NCBI RefSeq assembly: GCF_009649845.1 | Contig: NZ_WJIE01000008.1 | Location: forward strand, 330,604-394,603 | Reading direction: 5' to 3' | DNA from: Polyangium spumosum | Lineage (GTDB): Bacteria > Myxococcota_A > Polyangia > Polyangiales > Polyangiaceae | DNA length: 64,000 nucleotides | Translations under genes and position numbers: made by a program | Notes under the pieces: generated by a model | What the model saw: the letters and a program-made list of their open reading frames with translations, nothing else | Database searches by the model: none | Told to the model about the DNA's origin: nothing | In this document: positions 18,707 through 28,500 of the stretch, in pieces | Numbering within the stretch: position 1 is the stretch's first letter | Layout of the letters: the number at the start of each line of letters is the position of its first letter

Positions 18707-19152
18707 TACATTCGCTCCTGCGATGCTGCGATCCAGCCCGGTGCGGGAACCAAGAGCGGCGCCGGGCGCCCCCACGGGATGGGCAACGGGATCGCCGTGC
18801 GGCAGAGGACATCGCGCTCCTGGATCGCATGTTCCGCGCCAAACCGCAAGAAGGGACAAACCTTTCGCTACGGGTCCGTGGCACCCGCGCGGACGAGGCT
18901 TCTTTCAGGGGCAGGCTCCTGGATCTCGAGCTGCTCGGGCGACATCCCTCGCGCGAGGCGGAGATCTCGGAGCCGTGCACCTAGCTTGGCGACAACCGGG
19001 TGCAACAGCAGGACGCCGGCGAGCTCGGGGATGCGGAGCTACCGGATGACGTCGTTCACCTCCGCGATGGGCGTGCGATGACGCCGTGGCGGCTCTTTCG
19101 GCTCTGCCACCGATGGCGACGGCCTGATGGTCGACTGTTCTGGCTAGTTAGG
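18707..19152. other. Gap with a possible C-terminal gene remnant
   Basis: No intact gene. On the + strand the frame ending at about 18980 reads plausibly as a C-terminus (EDIALLDRMFRAKPQEG to REAEISEPCT) but has no start or recognisable family. The rest shows nothing clear up to the tRNA-like sequence. Confidence 0.3.
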
Positions 19153-19180
19153 TGGTGGGTCGACAGGGACTCGAACCCTT
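19153..19180 (-). other. tRNA 3'-end fragment, putative attachment site
   Basis: Read on the minus strand, these 28 nt are exactly a T-arm (AAGGG-TTCGAGT-CCCTG, four of five pairs), a 7-nt acceptor 3' strand (TCGACCC), a discriminator A and CCA. No 5' tRNA part precedes it, so it is a fragment rather than a gene. The acceptor implies a tRNA beginning GGGTCGA, possibly tRNA-Lys. Such 3'-end copies are the usual mark of an integrase attachment site (attL or attR). Confidence 0.6.
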
Positions 19181-19237
19181 TGTGCAGCAATCATCCAAGT
19201 CGGCGATGGTGCTCGTCTTTTTGGCGCAAGGGTTCGA
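19171..19237. repeat. 10-bp perfect inverted repeat overlapping the tRNA fragment
   Basis: TCGAACCCTT (19171-19180, the T-arm of the tRNA fragment) is repeated inverted as AAGGGTTCGA (19228-19237), with a 47-bp spacer and partly matching flanks (GTGC/GCGC). It could be paired recombinase-arm sites or an imperfect second tRNA-derived copy. Confidence 0.45.
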
Positions 19238-19307
19238 GATCCTTGGCGATTGTGGCAGGCGGGGAGGCCGCGTGCGTCGCGCGTGTCCCCGGGAGTCGAC
19301 CGGCGTC

Positions 19308-19340
19308 ATGGAACAGTTTTGGAACAGGTTTGGAACAGGT
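19308..19340 (+). repeat. Three 11-bp direct repeats (iteron-like)
   Basis: ATGGAACAGTT, TTGGAACAGGT and TTGGAACAGGT follow each other without spacers, 29 bp before the ParB-like gene. The period equals one DNA turn, as in iterons and multi-site operators. They may be the binding site of the downstream ParB-like protein (autoregulation or segregation); this is inference. Confidence 0.55.
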
Positions 19341-19369
19341 CGGGGACGGGGACGAAGGGCAGGTCGCTG

Positions 19370-21199
19370 ATGAAAGCTGAACGCAAGCAGGGCACGCGAC
19401 GAGGCGAGAGCGTGATCAGGAGCGAGCGCGATGCGCTCATCATCGACGAGGAGCTTCAGGCGTTGATTCCGCGCCTGTCGGCGGAGGAGCTCGCGCAGCT
19501 CGAGCAAAACCTCCTCGCCGAAGGATGCCGCGAGAAGCTCATCGCCTGGGACGACGGGCGGCAGAAGCGCCTGCTCGATGGGCACAACCGGCTGGTGATC
19601 TGCAAGCGGCATGGGCTGGCGTACGAGGTCGAATGCATCTCCTTGCCGGATCGTGAAGCGGCGATCCAGTGGATGCTGAAACATCAGCTCGGGCGCAGGA
19701 ACCTGACGCGGGAGGCGATGAGCTACCTGCGAGGGCGGATGTACCTCTGCGCGAAGCGCCAAGGCGCGCGAACGGATCTGACTTCTGGGCAGAGTGTCCA
19801 GAGGTCGACGACGGCTGAGTTGATCGCCGCGCAGCACAAGGTCGACGAGAAGACGATCCGGCGAGACGCGCGGTTCGCGGAGGAGCTTGACGAGTTCGCC
19901 GAGGTGTGCGGGGCGCAGATCAAGAACGAGGTGTTGGCGCGGGAAGCGCGGATCACGCGCAAGGATGTGCCTCGGTTGATCGCGCTGGAGAAGGCGTCGC
20001 GCGAGCAGGTGGTCGCTGGTGTTCGAGGGGGTGCCAAGGCGTCGGTGCTGCTGCGCGAGATCGAGCGCAGTGGTGGAGAGGAGACGCAGCGAGAGCGCAG
20101 GAAGTCCGAGGATGCGGCGGGCAGCATGAGCGCTGCGCTCGAGCATCTGGAGAAGGCGGTGGGGATCCTCCGCGGCTTGGAAGCGGCGTCAGGCTCCGAG
20201 GAGATCCTCAAGCGGATCGACACAGAGGTGCAGGTCCTCTCGAAGGAGATCGAGCGGCATCGGGTCGCGCTGCAGCGTCCTGAGACGCTGCGCGTGGATG
20301 TCTTCGCAGCCGTTCAGGTGGTGTTCGAACTCGAGAGCGAGGGGATCTTGAAGCCGCCGCTGATGACGGGGGCAGATGCCTTGCTCGCGGATCCCGCGGA
20401 TCGGCATGCGCTTCGCAGGCAACTCGCGGAGGTGAAGAGGATGAGCGCCAGGCGCACGGGACGGGCTTCGAGCGGCTCGAGCCTCGGGCGCAGTGCGAGT
20501 CCCGCGAACGATGTCGTGACCACGAGCGGCGGCAGGCTCCTGTCCTGGAAGACGTTCAACACGATCCGGTGGTATCTTGCACGGCAGCAGCCGACAATGG
20601 AGCGCATCTACAATGCCTGCGGAGAGACGCGCGTGGAGAGCCCGGCGGATGCGCGGATCTGCGAGAAGATCGACCGGTTTCTCGAGAGCGTTGGTCCCCA
20701 AATCATCGACGACAGCTTCTCGTACACTGATTACCTCGAGGCACACTGCGCCGATCGACAGGCGTATCAGGACGCCCTACGAGTGATGGGCCAAGAGATC
20801 CTCGCGTACGTACGGGCGCTGAATCGATCCCCGGCCCAGAGCCTCCAGGGCTTGCAGAACTACTCCGCACGATCGCAGCCCACGCAAGTGCGCACCGGGG
20901 CCGCATCCGGAGCCGGAAGGAAAAGGGCAGTGGCGCCCCCGGCCGTGTCGCGCAATGGCGCCGGTGGAGCGCCGTCAGGGAGCGTGCTGAACGGACCGGC
21001 TGCGAGCGACCGACCGAGAACACCGCCGATCGAGTCGATCAACGTGCGAGACGAGGTCTGTGTCCTCCTTGCCGAGTACCTGCATGGTACCTTGCCGAGC
21101 CCCGCCCACGTCATGGCGGCGATTCAGACGAAGAACTGGCCGCCGGAGACGATCCAGGCCGCGCAAGAGCAGGCGCGGCAGGTGCTCCCGCCCGGGTGA
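19370..21199 (+). CDS. ParB-like protein with long C-terminal extension
   Basis: 609 aa from ATG 19370; 40 earlier in-frame codons run through the 11-bp repeats and look non-coding. Residues ~15-110 match the ParB/RepB N-terminal nuclease-like fold: LSAEELAQLEQNLLAEGC, then RLLDGHNRLVICKRHGL (DGHNR in place of the usual DGHRR box). A helix-turn-helix-type segment follows (RSTTAELIAAQHKVDEKTIR). A helical middle (~220-330) and an unassigned C-terminus complete it. ParB-like proteins act in plasmid or ICE partition, or as transcription regulators of mobile elements. The adjoining tRNA 3' end and iteron-like repeats support a mobile-element origin. Its TGA overlaps the next start (TGATG), so the two are translationally coupled. 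Confidence 0.7.
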   Translation: MKAERKQGTRRGESVIRSERDALIIDEELQALIPRLSAEELAQLEQNLLAEGCREKLIAWDDGRQKRLLDGHNRLVICKRHGLAYEVECISLPDREAAIQWMLKHQLGRRNLTREAMSYLRGRMYLCAKRQGARTDLTSGQSVQRSTTAELIAAQHKVDEKTIRRDARFAEELDEFAEVCGAQIKNEVLAREARITRKDVPRLIALEKASREQVVAGVRGGAKASVLLREIERSGGEETQRERRKSEDAAGSMSAALEHLEKAVGILRGLEAASGSEEILKRIDTEVQVLSKEIERHRVALQRPETLRVDVFAAVQVVFELESEGILKPPLMTGADALLADPADRHALRRQLAEVKRMSARRTGRASSGSSLGRSASPANDVVTTSGGRLLSWKTFNTIRWYLARQQPTMERIYNACGETRVESPADARICEKIDRFLESVGPQIIDDSFSYTDYLEAHCADRQAYQDALRVMGQEILAYVRALNRSPAQSLQGLQNYSARSQPTQVRTGAASGAGRKRAVAPPAVSRNGAGGAPSGSVLNGPAASDRPRTPPIESINVRDEVCVLLAEYLHGTLPSPAHVMAAIQTKNWPPETIQAAQEQARQVLPPG

Positions 21200-21726
21200 T
21201 GGCCGCTCAGGCACATGACGAGGAGGACGGGCCGAAAGAAAACGCTCCAACTTGCCTTTCGGCCAAGCAACGCGGTAACACCTTCCGCGTGGAGATCTTC
21301 ATCTACAGCCGCGGCGCTGTCGAGCGGGTTCCGCCGCACGACGTCCCCCACGTGATCGTCTCGATCACGTCGAGCGAGGCGGATCGAGCTCGGATCCCCG
21401 AGTCTCCACACTGTCGGGCTCTTCTCCGCCTTGCGTTCGCCGACGCGGACGCGAAGTCGGAGTCCATTCCCGAAGAATCGCTCTTCTCGCGAGCGCACGC
21501 CCGCGCCATCTGGGATCTCGTCGATGAGCACCTCCCGCACATCGAACGGCTGGTCGTCCATTGCGATGCTGGAATGTGCCGCTCGCCGGCCGTGGCCGCT
21601 GCCGTCGCGAAGGTGCTGACGGGCGATGATACCGAGTACTTTCGTCGATATCGGCCGAATATGCGGGTGTACCGGACGATGCTGGAGACGTATTACGAAG
21701 AGAGGGCGGGCGGGGAGGCGTCGTGA
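21199..21726 (+). CDS. Protein-tyrosine/dual-specificity phosphatase-like protein
   Basis: 175 aa from ATG 21199, sharing one base with the upstream stop. The signature VVHCDAGMCRSPAVAAAVAKVL contains HCX5RS, the phosphate-binding loop of cysteine phosphatases, with the catalytic Cys at about residue 130. A possible general acid is in the preceding acidic segment. The C-terminal ~30 residues (FRRYRPNMRVYRTM) fit the helix after the P-loop. Size and layout match the small phosphatase-like proteins found in phages and integrated elements. Cytosolic, no signal peptide. The target is unknown; coupling to the ParB-like gene suggests a joint role. Confidence 0.72.
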   Translation: MAAQAHDEEDGPKENAPTCLSAKQRGNTFRVEIFIYSRGAVERVPPHDVPHVIVSITSSEADRARIPESPHCRALLRLAFADADAKSESIPEESLFSRAHARAIWDLVDEHLPHIERLVVHCDAGMCRSPAVAAAVAKVLTGDDTEYFRRYRPNMRVYRTMLETYYEERAGGEAS

Positions 21727-21763
21727 GCGTCCAAGCGCTGGGCTACGCGCGTGTCCTGGCAGC

Positions 21764-21840
21764 TCTAAGTGATTGGTGGTGATGGGCTCCGGAGCCCGTG
21801 CTCCGCGCGCACTGGAGGACTCCTCAGCGCCGCACTTAGA
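21764..21840. repeat. 77-bp inverted-repeat structure
   Basis: TCTAAGTG (21764-21771) and CACTTAGA (21833-21840) form a perfect 8-bp closing stem. Inside are the palindromes GGGCTCCGGAGCCC (21784-21797) and GAGGACTCCTC, giving a branched, cloverleaf-like fold. It lies between convergent genes, so it may terminate transcription from both sides, or mark the end of an element. It lacks the GTT core of an integron attC site and has no T-tract. Confidence 0.45.
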
Positions 21841-21854
21841 TCTTGAACCGCTCG

Positions 21855-22064
21855 TTATACTAACCACCCAAGATGACCACGGTCCCGGGCCGCGGAGGAG
21901 GGCGGGGCAGGGGGATCCGCCGAGGAAGTATTCGTGGCCGAAGGCGCGGCGGGCGAGCCGAGGGCCTTGCTCTCGGCGAACTCTTGTTGCGGCGGCGCCG
22001 GGTCGTCATGGCAACACGCCGAGAGGAGCGCGAGCCATGTCATGAGAGAGGGCGTGCGCGTCAT
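21855..22064 (-). pseudogene. Truncated small lipoprotein gene
   Basis: The start is convincing: GGAGG five bases before ATG 22064, then a signal peptide with lipobox LLSAC. About 60 codons of well-biased Pro/Ala/Ser-rich sequence follow. The last nine codons before the stop lose the G/C third-position bias, so the original gene seems cut at about 21885 and read into foreign sequence. This marks a likely insertion or deletion boundary next to the 77-bp structure. It lies 46 bp downstream of mcrC on the same strand. It may still be expressed as a 69-aa lipopeptide. Confidence 0.5.
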
Positions 22065-22109
22065 CCCGTCCTCCGGAGGAAGACCGCAGGACGGAGCGAA
22101 GATTCCGGC

Positions 22110-23423
22110 TTAATCTGGATCCACAGCGAACCCGAGCGCCTCGATCAGCCGAGAACACGCAGGACCTTTCGCCCCCTCGCGGAGCTCCGCGAGCACCCTG
22201 ACGATGGGCAACGAGATTACCAAAAGCTCCGCCGCGGTGACCGTCTGCGCGTCACGCACCAGCACTCGAGCAGGTGGTTCCAGCTTATCCGTCGAGGCAG
22301 GATGTACGAGCAGCGCCCGTCGGGGACATGGATGCCGACCGTGGCCATAGGCATACAGGAACGCCTGGTAGAGATCACCGGTTTCTACGGCACCCGTCCC
22401 GAGCAACTTGTACTTGGCATCGATCGGCAGCAGCAAGCGCTCGCCGTCCGTTCTCTCGACGACGATGTCGGGGACTACGTTGGCGTACGTACGACTCTCG
22501 TCTCCGTTCCACAGTATAGACCCGTTCGACCGCTGGTAACGGACATGGCATGGGCGCCCGGCCAATAGCTCCTCGACGAGCCGCCACACGAAGCGCTCGA
22601 ACAGCCGGTTCATGTCCATCATGAAGGCGAAGGAGCTCGTCTCACCGCCACCGATCACGTCGTCGACGCCCAGTCCCTCGAGGATGATGCGCGACACCTC
22701 ATGGGCGTCTCGATAATGCTCGTTCACGCGGTGGTAGCTCATCCCCTCGAGCAACGTCTTGGAATCTACTCCTTCCGTCGAGCAGACCTCCTTGAATACA
22801 TCATTTGCATGCCGAACTCGTCGACGGACGTTGGGATGGTCCGCCCGCCGCGCGCACGAGGCGAGCGCCAGCGCGAGAAGTTTGTTCTCCGGGATGTCCT
22901 GGTCGCGCTCGTCGAAGCGGCACTCGACACGATCGACACGCCCGTATCGGCGAAGAATCTGGCGATCCACGAGGATCCGACCACGCACTACGCCGAGGTC
23001 CTCTTCCCGCTCGACGTAATCCGAGAGGATGCCTCGCCGGATCACGTGCTCGGACGCCTCGGCGAGAAGAAGCGCGAACAGGTCGAACAGGTGCGTGCCA
23101 GATGCGTCCAGGGATCCAATACCCGCGGTGCGTCGCAGCGCATCGATGCCCGTCGTGCGCTCGATCATCTCCACGAGTCCGTGATGCCCACCAGCCGCTT
23201 TCGGCACGATATGAAGATCAAACTGCTCGAAGCGGACGAGCCCCACCCACGCGAGCGCCCGGACGCGCACCTTGCCTCGCCACACGTCGATCTCGAGGCG
23301 CCTGTCCGCCCCCTTCGCGAGCGCGTCGGCGAGATCCCAGTCTGCGCGCGAGAGCTCCACGCCGTCGATCTCGCGTGACTCCCACTCCTTGATGGTCACC
23401 ACGCAGTGGGGAGCTCGACTCAT
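22110..23423 (-). CDS. mcrC: McrC-like subunit of type IV restriction system
   Basis: 437 aa. McrC supplies the nuclease of the McrBC complex, which cuts DNA carrying modified cytosines in a GTP-dependent way. The N-terminal part (WVGLVRFEQFDLHIVPKA, FDLFALLLAEASEHVIRRG) matches the McrC family. The PD-(D/E)XK site is VVPDIVVER near residue 318 with LLPIDAKYKLL near 334, so both acidic residues and the Lys are present. It overlaps mcrB by four bases (ATGA), implying coupled translation. Usual length for the family. Restriction of modified phage DNA is known for the family; the modification recognised here cannot be told. Confidence 0.88.
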   Translation of the reverse strand: MSRAPHCVVTIKEWESREIDGVELSRADWDLADALAKGADRRLEIDVWRGKVRVRALAWVGLVRFEQFDLHIVPKAAGGHHGLVEMIERTTGIDALRRTAGIGSLDASGTHLFDLFALLLAEASEHVIRRGILSDYVEREEDLGVVRGRILVDRQILRRYGRVDRVECRFDERDQDIPENKLLALALASCARRADHPNVRRRVRHANDVFKEVCSTEGVDSKTLLEGMSYHRVNEHYRDAHEVSRIILEGLGVDDVIGGGETSSFAFMMDMNRLFERFVWRLVEELLAGRPCHVRYQRSNGSILWNGDESRTYANVVPDIVVERTDGERLLLPIDAKYKLLGTGAVETGDLYQAFLYAYGHGRHPCPRRALLVHPASTDKLEPPARVLVRDAQTVTAAELLVISLPIVRVLAELREGAKGPACSRLIEALGFAVDPD

Positions 23424-25564
23424 GCACCGCTCTGCGAGGTCGGCGAGAGCGCGAGCCTCAATGCCTCGATCAGGTCGTCGGCCTTCGACAGGTACTCGTG
23501 ATTCAGGGTGCGCGCATCAGGGACGAGCTTGTTGCCGATGTACTTCGCCAGCCTGGAATAGTCATCGTAGCAATACTCTTGCAGCAACGGCAGGATGTCC
23601 TGACGGAATCGTCGAGCGAACACCTCCGGATCGTCGATCGCCCGATCGCCGTCGAGGAGGTAGGCATGGCCGATCTGCTTCTCCCGCCCCTCGTTTGCCG
23701 CGATGCGCCTGTTCAGCTCCTCGAGAAATACATCGAGTGCGAGTCCGTTCACGCTCGTGCCCTGAAGGACCTCGGGCTCCGGCATGCACTCGATGAAGCC
23801 GAACCGGCGCCGCAAGGCGGCGTCGAGCAGCTTGATGCTTCGATCGGCCGTGTTCATCGTGCCCAAGATGTAGACATTCGGCGGGATCGCGAAGCTCTCC
23901 TTGCTCTGGGGCAGCGTGATGGTGAGGCCCCGCTTGTCTTTTTCCAGCAGCGTGATGAGCTCGCCGAAGACCTTTGCGAGGTTGGCCCGGTTGATCTCGT
24001 CGACGAGCACGAGAAACCGCCGGCTCGGCTGTGCCGCGGCGTCGCGGCAGATGCGCTTGAAGACGCCATCTTCGAGCTTCAGGCTGAGCGTTCCGGTCGA
24101 CGTGGGCGCGGGGCGGAAGCCTTCGATGAAATCCTCGTAGCTGTACGAGGGATGGAACGTCAGGCGAGTCAGCGGAGCGGACCCTGGCTGCTGCTCGGCG
24201 AGGCGTGGGGCCGCGAGGCGTCCCTCCTCGGCCCGGAAGCGCTCGGCATCCGCGAGCACGAGGTGCGCGTCGGCCGCGCCGCTGTGCTGCAATAGCCACC
24301 ACACTGCGAAACGGCGAGCGAGGTAAGTCTTTCCCGTTCCCGGCGGACCATAAAGAATGACTTGCCCCTTGTGCTCCAGCGCTGCGCTGAGCTCAAGGAA
24401 AGTGTCGTCCACCCGCGGGGGAGGCATGGTCGTCGGCGGCCCGCCCTGTTTGCTGATGATGGTCGTGTAGAGCGCCGGCGGTATCGGGTCGACCGTCGTC
24501 AAGCCCCAGCGCGGCTGCGACGGGATGTCCTTCGCATAACTCGTATCCCATTTGACGCGGACGGTGTGCTTGAACTCGGGGCGCTCCGGTCTCAGCTCGT
24601 AGCCCGGCTCGATCACCTGACCGACCGCCAGGACCTTCGACTGCCCCTTGTTCGCGACCACGATATCGCCGGGCTCGAGCTCCATCAACGTCCAGAGCTC
24701 TTTGGCTTTTTGCGTCAGCTTGCTCTTGTTCCCGTTATAGAGAGAAGAAAAACGCTCGCTGAAGGCAGCGCGGAAGGACTCTTTCGAATCATACTCACGC
24801 AGGTCGCCGACCTCGTCCCAGCCGACGCAGATGTAGCCCCCCTGCAAACACGCCTCCCAGAACTTCGCTTGCTCTCCGGGGGCGATCTTCACGACCATTC
24901 GCGACTCCCTCGGGTCGGCCCACGTGTAGAGGAAGCTCCCGATCTCCGTGGTCGTCCAGCCGTCGAAGCGACCTCGTTCGCGCAAGGCTGCGAGCAGCGC
25001 TCGATTCAGGCCGACCGTGCGCAGGTTGCCGTCCTCGGCCTCCGGCCGCCCGAGCAGCCGCAGGAAATGGCGCAGGTGCTCCCTGGAGGCGACGTTGAGA
25101 ATCTCTTCGGGGAAGTAGACGTGCAGCGCCTTGCACCGAAGGGCGGCCCCGCCTTCGAGCGCACCGAGCTCGTCAATGGCTTGCCAATCACCCATCTTCG
25201 CCAGCTCGAACGCGCGGACGAAGGCCGCGCGCACCTGCTCCCACGCCTCCTCCTCGTCCCGGTACTTCTCGTCGTGGTACCACCCGAGGCTGCCCTTGCG
25301 CTTGTAGATCAGGTGCTTGCTCGCGTTTCCACCTCGAATGCTTCCGAGGGCCGGCGTCCCCCATTCCATCCACCAGCAAAAGCTTTCTTGAGGTTTTCCC
25401 TGCCCCAGGGCGTAGCGCTCGAGGGGCATCGACGGCCAGCGATCGAGCGGGAAGCGATCGAGCATCGCGGAGCGCTGTTGCCGCACAGCAGCGGCGGCTT
25501 CGCTGGTGGAGGATCGGTGGAAGGAGGAAAGCGCCTCCTCGAGAGACGGGCGGGCAGCGTCCAT
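23420..25564 (-). CDS. mcrB: McrB-like AAA+ GTPase with EVE-like modified-base reader region
   Basis: 714 aa from ATG 25564 (the frame is open 35 codons earlier, but that would overlap the upstream gene's end). The motor domain has Walker A GPPGTGKT near residue 410, Walker B LVLVDEINRAN near 520 and GTMNTADRS near 567, the diagnostic McrB order. Residues ~240-320 (CVGWDEVGDLREY to VIEPGYELRPE, with LEPGDIVVANKGQSKVLAVG) look like an EVE/PUA-type base-binding domain. The N-terminal ~200 residues are another probable DNA-recognition part. McrB hexamers load McrC and translocate DNA. It lies 34 bp after the nitrilase-NACHT gene, so one transcript could cover both. Confidence 0.88.
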   Translation of the reverse strand: MDAARPSLEEALSSFHRSSTSEAAAAVRQQRSAMLDRFPLDRWPSMPLERYALGQGKPQESFCWWMEWGTPALGSIRGGNASKHLIYKRKGSLGWYHDEKYRDEEEAWEQVRAAFVRAFELAKMGDWQAIDELGALEGGAALRCKALHVYFPEEILNVASREHLRHFLRLLGRPEAEDGNLRTVGLNRALLAALRERGRFDGWTTTEIGSFLYTWADPRESRMVVKIAPGEQAKFWEACLQGGYICVGWDEVGDLREYDSKESFRAAFSERFSSLYNGNKSKLTQKAKELWTLMELEPGDIVVANKGQSKVLAVGQVIEPGYELRPERPEFKHTVRVKWDTSYAKDIPSQPRWGLTTVDPIPPALYTTIISKQGGPPTTMPPPRVDDTFLELSAALEHKGQVILYGPPGTGKTYLARRFAVWWLLQHSGAADAHLVLADAERFRAEEGRLAAPRLAEQQPGSAPLTRLTFHPSYSYEDFIEGFRPAPTSTGTLSLKLEDGVFKRICRDAAAQPSRRFLVLVDEINRANLAKVFGELITLLEKDKRGLTITLPQSKESFAIPPNVYILGTMNTADRSIKLLDAALRRRFGFIECMPEPEVLQGTSVNGLALDVFLEELNRRIAANEGREKQIGHAYLLDGDRAIDDPEVFARRFRQDILPLLQEYCYDDYSRLAKYIGNKLVPDARTLNHEYLSKADDLIEALRLALSPTSQSGA

Positions 25565-25598
25565 GCAACGGCAAGAGAACCGTACGCCGCCGGACGTG

Positions 25599-28500
25599 TC
25601 AAGCCTTCCTGCAATACCCGAGCTGCGCCAATGCTGCCTCGGCGTCGTCACCCGACAGGTCGCCCGCAAGCGCGGCAGTCACCCGTTCGGGCCGATGAAG
25701 CGCTTCTCGGAGCCCGCCCAGCGGGACGTAGAGCCGCGCCCGAGAACCAGGCAGTGGAGCAAATGCGATCCGGAAGTCGTCCGCCGATCCATCCACGAAT
25801 TCGCAATATCCGCCGGGCGTGCGCAAGAGCGCTCCGCCCGCGCCTTCCGTGACGGTCACGAGAGGATGGGGGCGACCTGGATCCCAGACGCAGGCCACCC
25901 CGGCTTCGTCGACGCTCGCGAGGCGGGAGCCGTCGGGGCTCCATTCGAGCAGCCAGACCCGAGCTTCGTGGCTCCGCACGACGCTCTTCACCTCGAGCGT
26001 CTCGCCGTACAGAAACGAGATCCTGCCATCCTCGTGGCCGGCTGCGGCGAATCTTCCTCGTGGTTGGAAGCGGAGGCTCCAGACCTCGCGCAGCCGCGTT
26101 CCTCGACTTCTCGCGTCGCTCCCGGGCGCCCACGCCCACCATTCGTCGTCGTGATCCACGAATAGGATGTCCCCGCCGACCCTGTCCCAATCCCATGTCC
26201 AAACGGTCTTGGCCCGCCGACGCTCGCCCTCCATCGGCGCGTCGTCTCCTCGCCGGAGCAAGGTCAAGCCGAATGGATCGGCGACCGCCAACATCTCGCC
26301 GCTGCTGTCCAGGATCATTCGTGCTGGGGTTCGGTAGCGCTCCCATGGCCAGGAAGCGATCGGCGCCCCCGTCACGGCATCCCAGAGATAGAAACGATTG
26401 CCAGCCGCCCGAGCTCCTGCCAAGAGCTGATCCTCGTGCCGTATCAGGAGTGGTGCCTGCTCCAGAGCCGGTGACAAAACGCAGGCGGCGCCGAGCGGCT
26501 GGCCGTCGACGTCCCCAATGGCGACGTTCCTGGTTCGTCCCCGACACGCGATACCTCTCGAGGATCGGGCCCAGGAAACGAGATCGAAGGCCCCTCGTGG
26601 CGCCCTCCTCCACGTGGACAATCGTACGCCCCTCTCGTGATCCCAGATCTCCACCGCTGCCCCGAAGGACGCGATCTTCGACTCTTCGTGGGTCCAGGTC
26701 ACCCCCGCGGGTCGCTCCGGGCCGGATTCCAAGTCGAAGCGAGAGAGCTCCTGCCGTGCCTCCACGTCCCATACTCGGACGGTGCCGCCGCCGGCGGAGA
26801 CCCCAGCGATACGTGCCCCGCTCGGCGAAAAGAACAAGCGCTCGAAGCCGAGCTCGGGCGTGAGCAAAGGGCGAATGACGCGTTTCCTCGACACTTCCAG
26901 GAAATGAAGAAACGAGTCCCCTGCCGAGAAGGCAAGCACGTCGTCGGTCGGGTGGAATGCCATGGATCGAAGAGGAGTCCCCCTCGGATCCGCATGGAAC
27001 GTCCACGGCCCTCCCTGCGCAAACGCCCAGACCACCCCGATCCCGCTCGCGTACGAGACCGCGAGGGATCCCCCATTGCGGGAGAACGCCATCTCGATCA
27101 CAGGCGCGTTTATCGAATCGAGCGCCGCGACATCCTCCCCGGAAGACAGGCTTACGACCCGGATGCGCCCATCTTCCTCGGAGACCGCTACCCGTGTTCC
27201 ACTCGGGTCGACGGCGATACAGGTAAAGCGCCCGCCGATCGTCTGGAGGGCCTGGAGATCGCGGAGGCGAACCGCTCGCATCGCTCCTTCGGGGTCGAGC
27301 GCGACCACGACATCCGCTGAAGACGCCCAGCGGATGTTGGATTCGTCTTGCGCGGGAAGCGCTGCGGGGAGGTATGCGAGGCAGCGCTGCGTGTGGACGT
27401 CGAAGACGAAGAGGTCTCCGCGGTGCGTCACCATGGCCAGGCGCCCGCCGTCGGGGCCGAAAGAGACAGACAACAGACGCGCCGGGGCCTCCTTGCTGGG
27501 GACATCGGCGGCAGGCTCGATCCGATCCCATGCGACGTCCGCTGGCGTTGCGCCGGCATCCGCTTCGAGCCCCTCGGAGCCCGGAGCCATCCACGCGAGC
27601 GCGTCCACGCCCTTCAAGGACGCGCCGCCGAAGCGACATCCCACCCACATCGACTGCCGGAGGCACGCGTGATCGAGCCGGGCTCCCTCGAGGGTGGCTC
27701 CAGACGCGGTGACGAGCGTAAAATCGGTTTCTTCGGCCAGCACGCTCCGCAAATTCGCGCTGTCGAGCCGGGCGCCTCGCAAGAGCGCTCCGCGCAGAGT
27801 GGCCCCCTCCAGATTCGCGCCTTCGAGATCGGCGGAGCAGAGGTTCGCCCCATCGAGCTTCGCTGCCACGAGCCGAGCGCTGCGAAGATCTTCGCCCACC
27901 AGCGATACCCCGCGGAGGCCTGCCTTCTCCGGGATCCAGCCCCCCTTGTCGCCACGGAGCCGCGCGAGCTTCACGAGCAAGCGCACGGCATTCGCTGCGG
28001 CATCCGCGGCCGACGAGGGATCCTGACTACGCGCGGTGCCTCGACCAGCCAGCCAGCGGCGAACGTGATTGACGAATGGCGATCCGAGCAGACCTCGCTC
28101 CCCGACGAGGATCTCGTCAATGAACCCGATCACCTCGCGGGTGAGAGGTTTTACCGAAAGGACTGATGGTAGATCGTGCGGCTCGCTCTCCGCGGCGTGC
28201 ACGATGGCAGACGCGAGGAAATATTCTTGAAACGACTTATGCGCGAATCGGAAGCGGTCGCCGGTGTCGGCGGGCTGTCGGACGAGAAACATGCCGCCCG
28301 TCGTCTCGAGTACCTCCGCGGTTCGTGGGACATGGTCGAAGAAGTGCGGAGGGAAGACTTCGTGGAGTAGACGCCGGAGCGTCTCCAGCGCGACACCAGG
28401 CTCTCCGCTCCGCCAGGTTTCAACGGCGATGGTCTCGGCGAGGAGTCGCTTCTGCTCCGTCGTGAAGATCTCCGGCTCCGGGCCGCGCGCCTGCCGGAGC

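Noticed and set aside
18800..18980. Independent gene ending at about 18980 (+)
   Set aside because: Plausible C-terminal sense for ~60 codons but no start, family or partner; listed only as a possible remnant.
21764..21840. Integron attC site
   Set aside because: Inverted-repeat layout is similar, but the GTTRRRY/RYYYAAC core is missing and there is no cassette array or integrase.
21780..21880. Complete class II tRNA on the minus strand
   Set aside because: Some acceptor-like pairing and a CCA were seen, but there is no valid T-loop, D-arm or anticodon stem.
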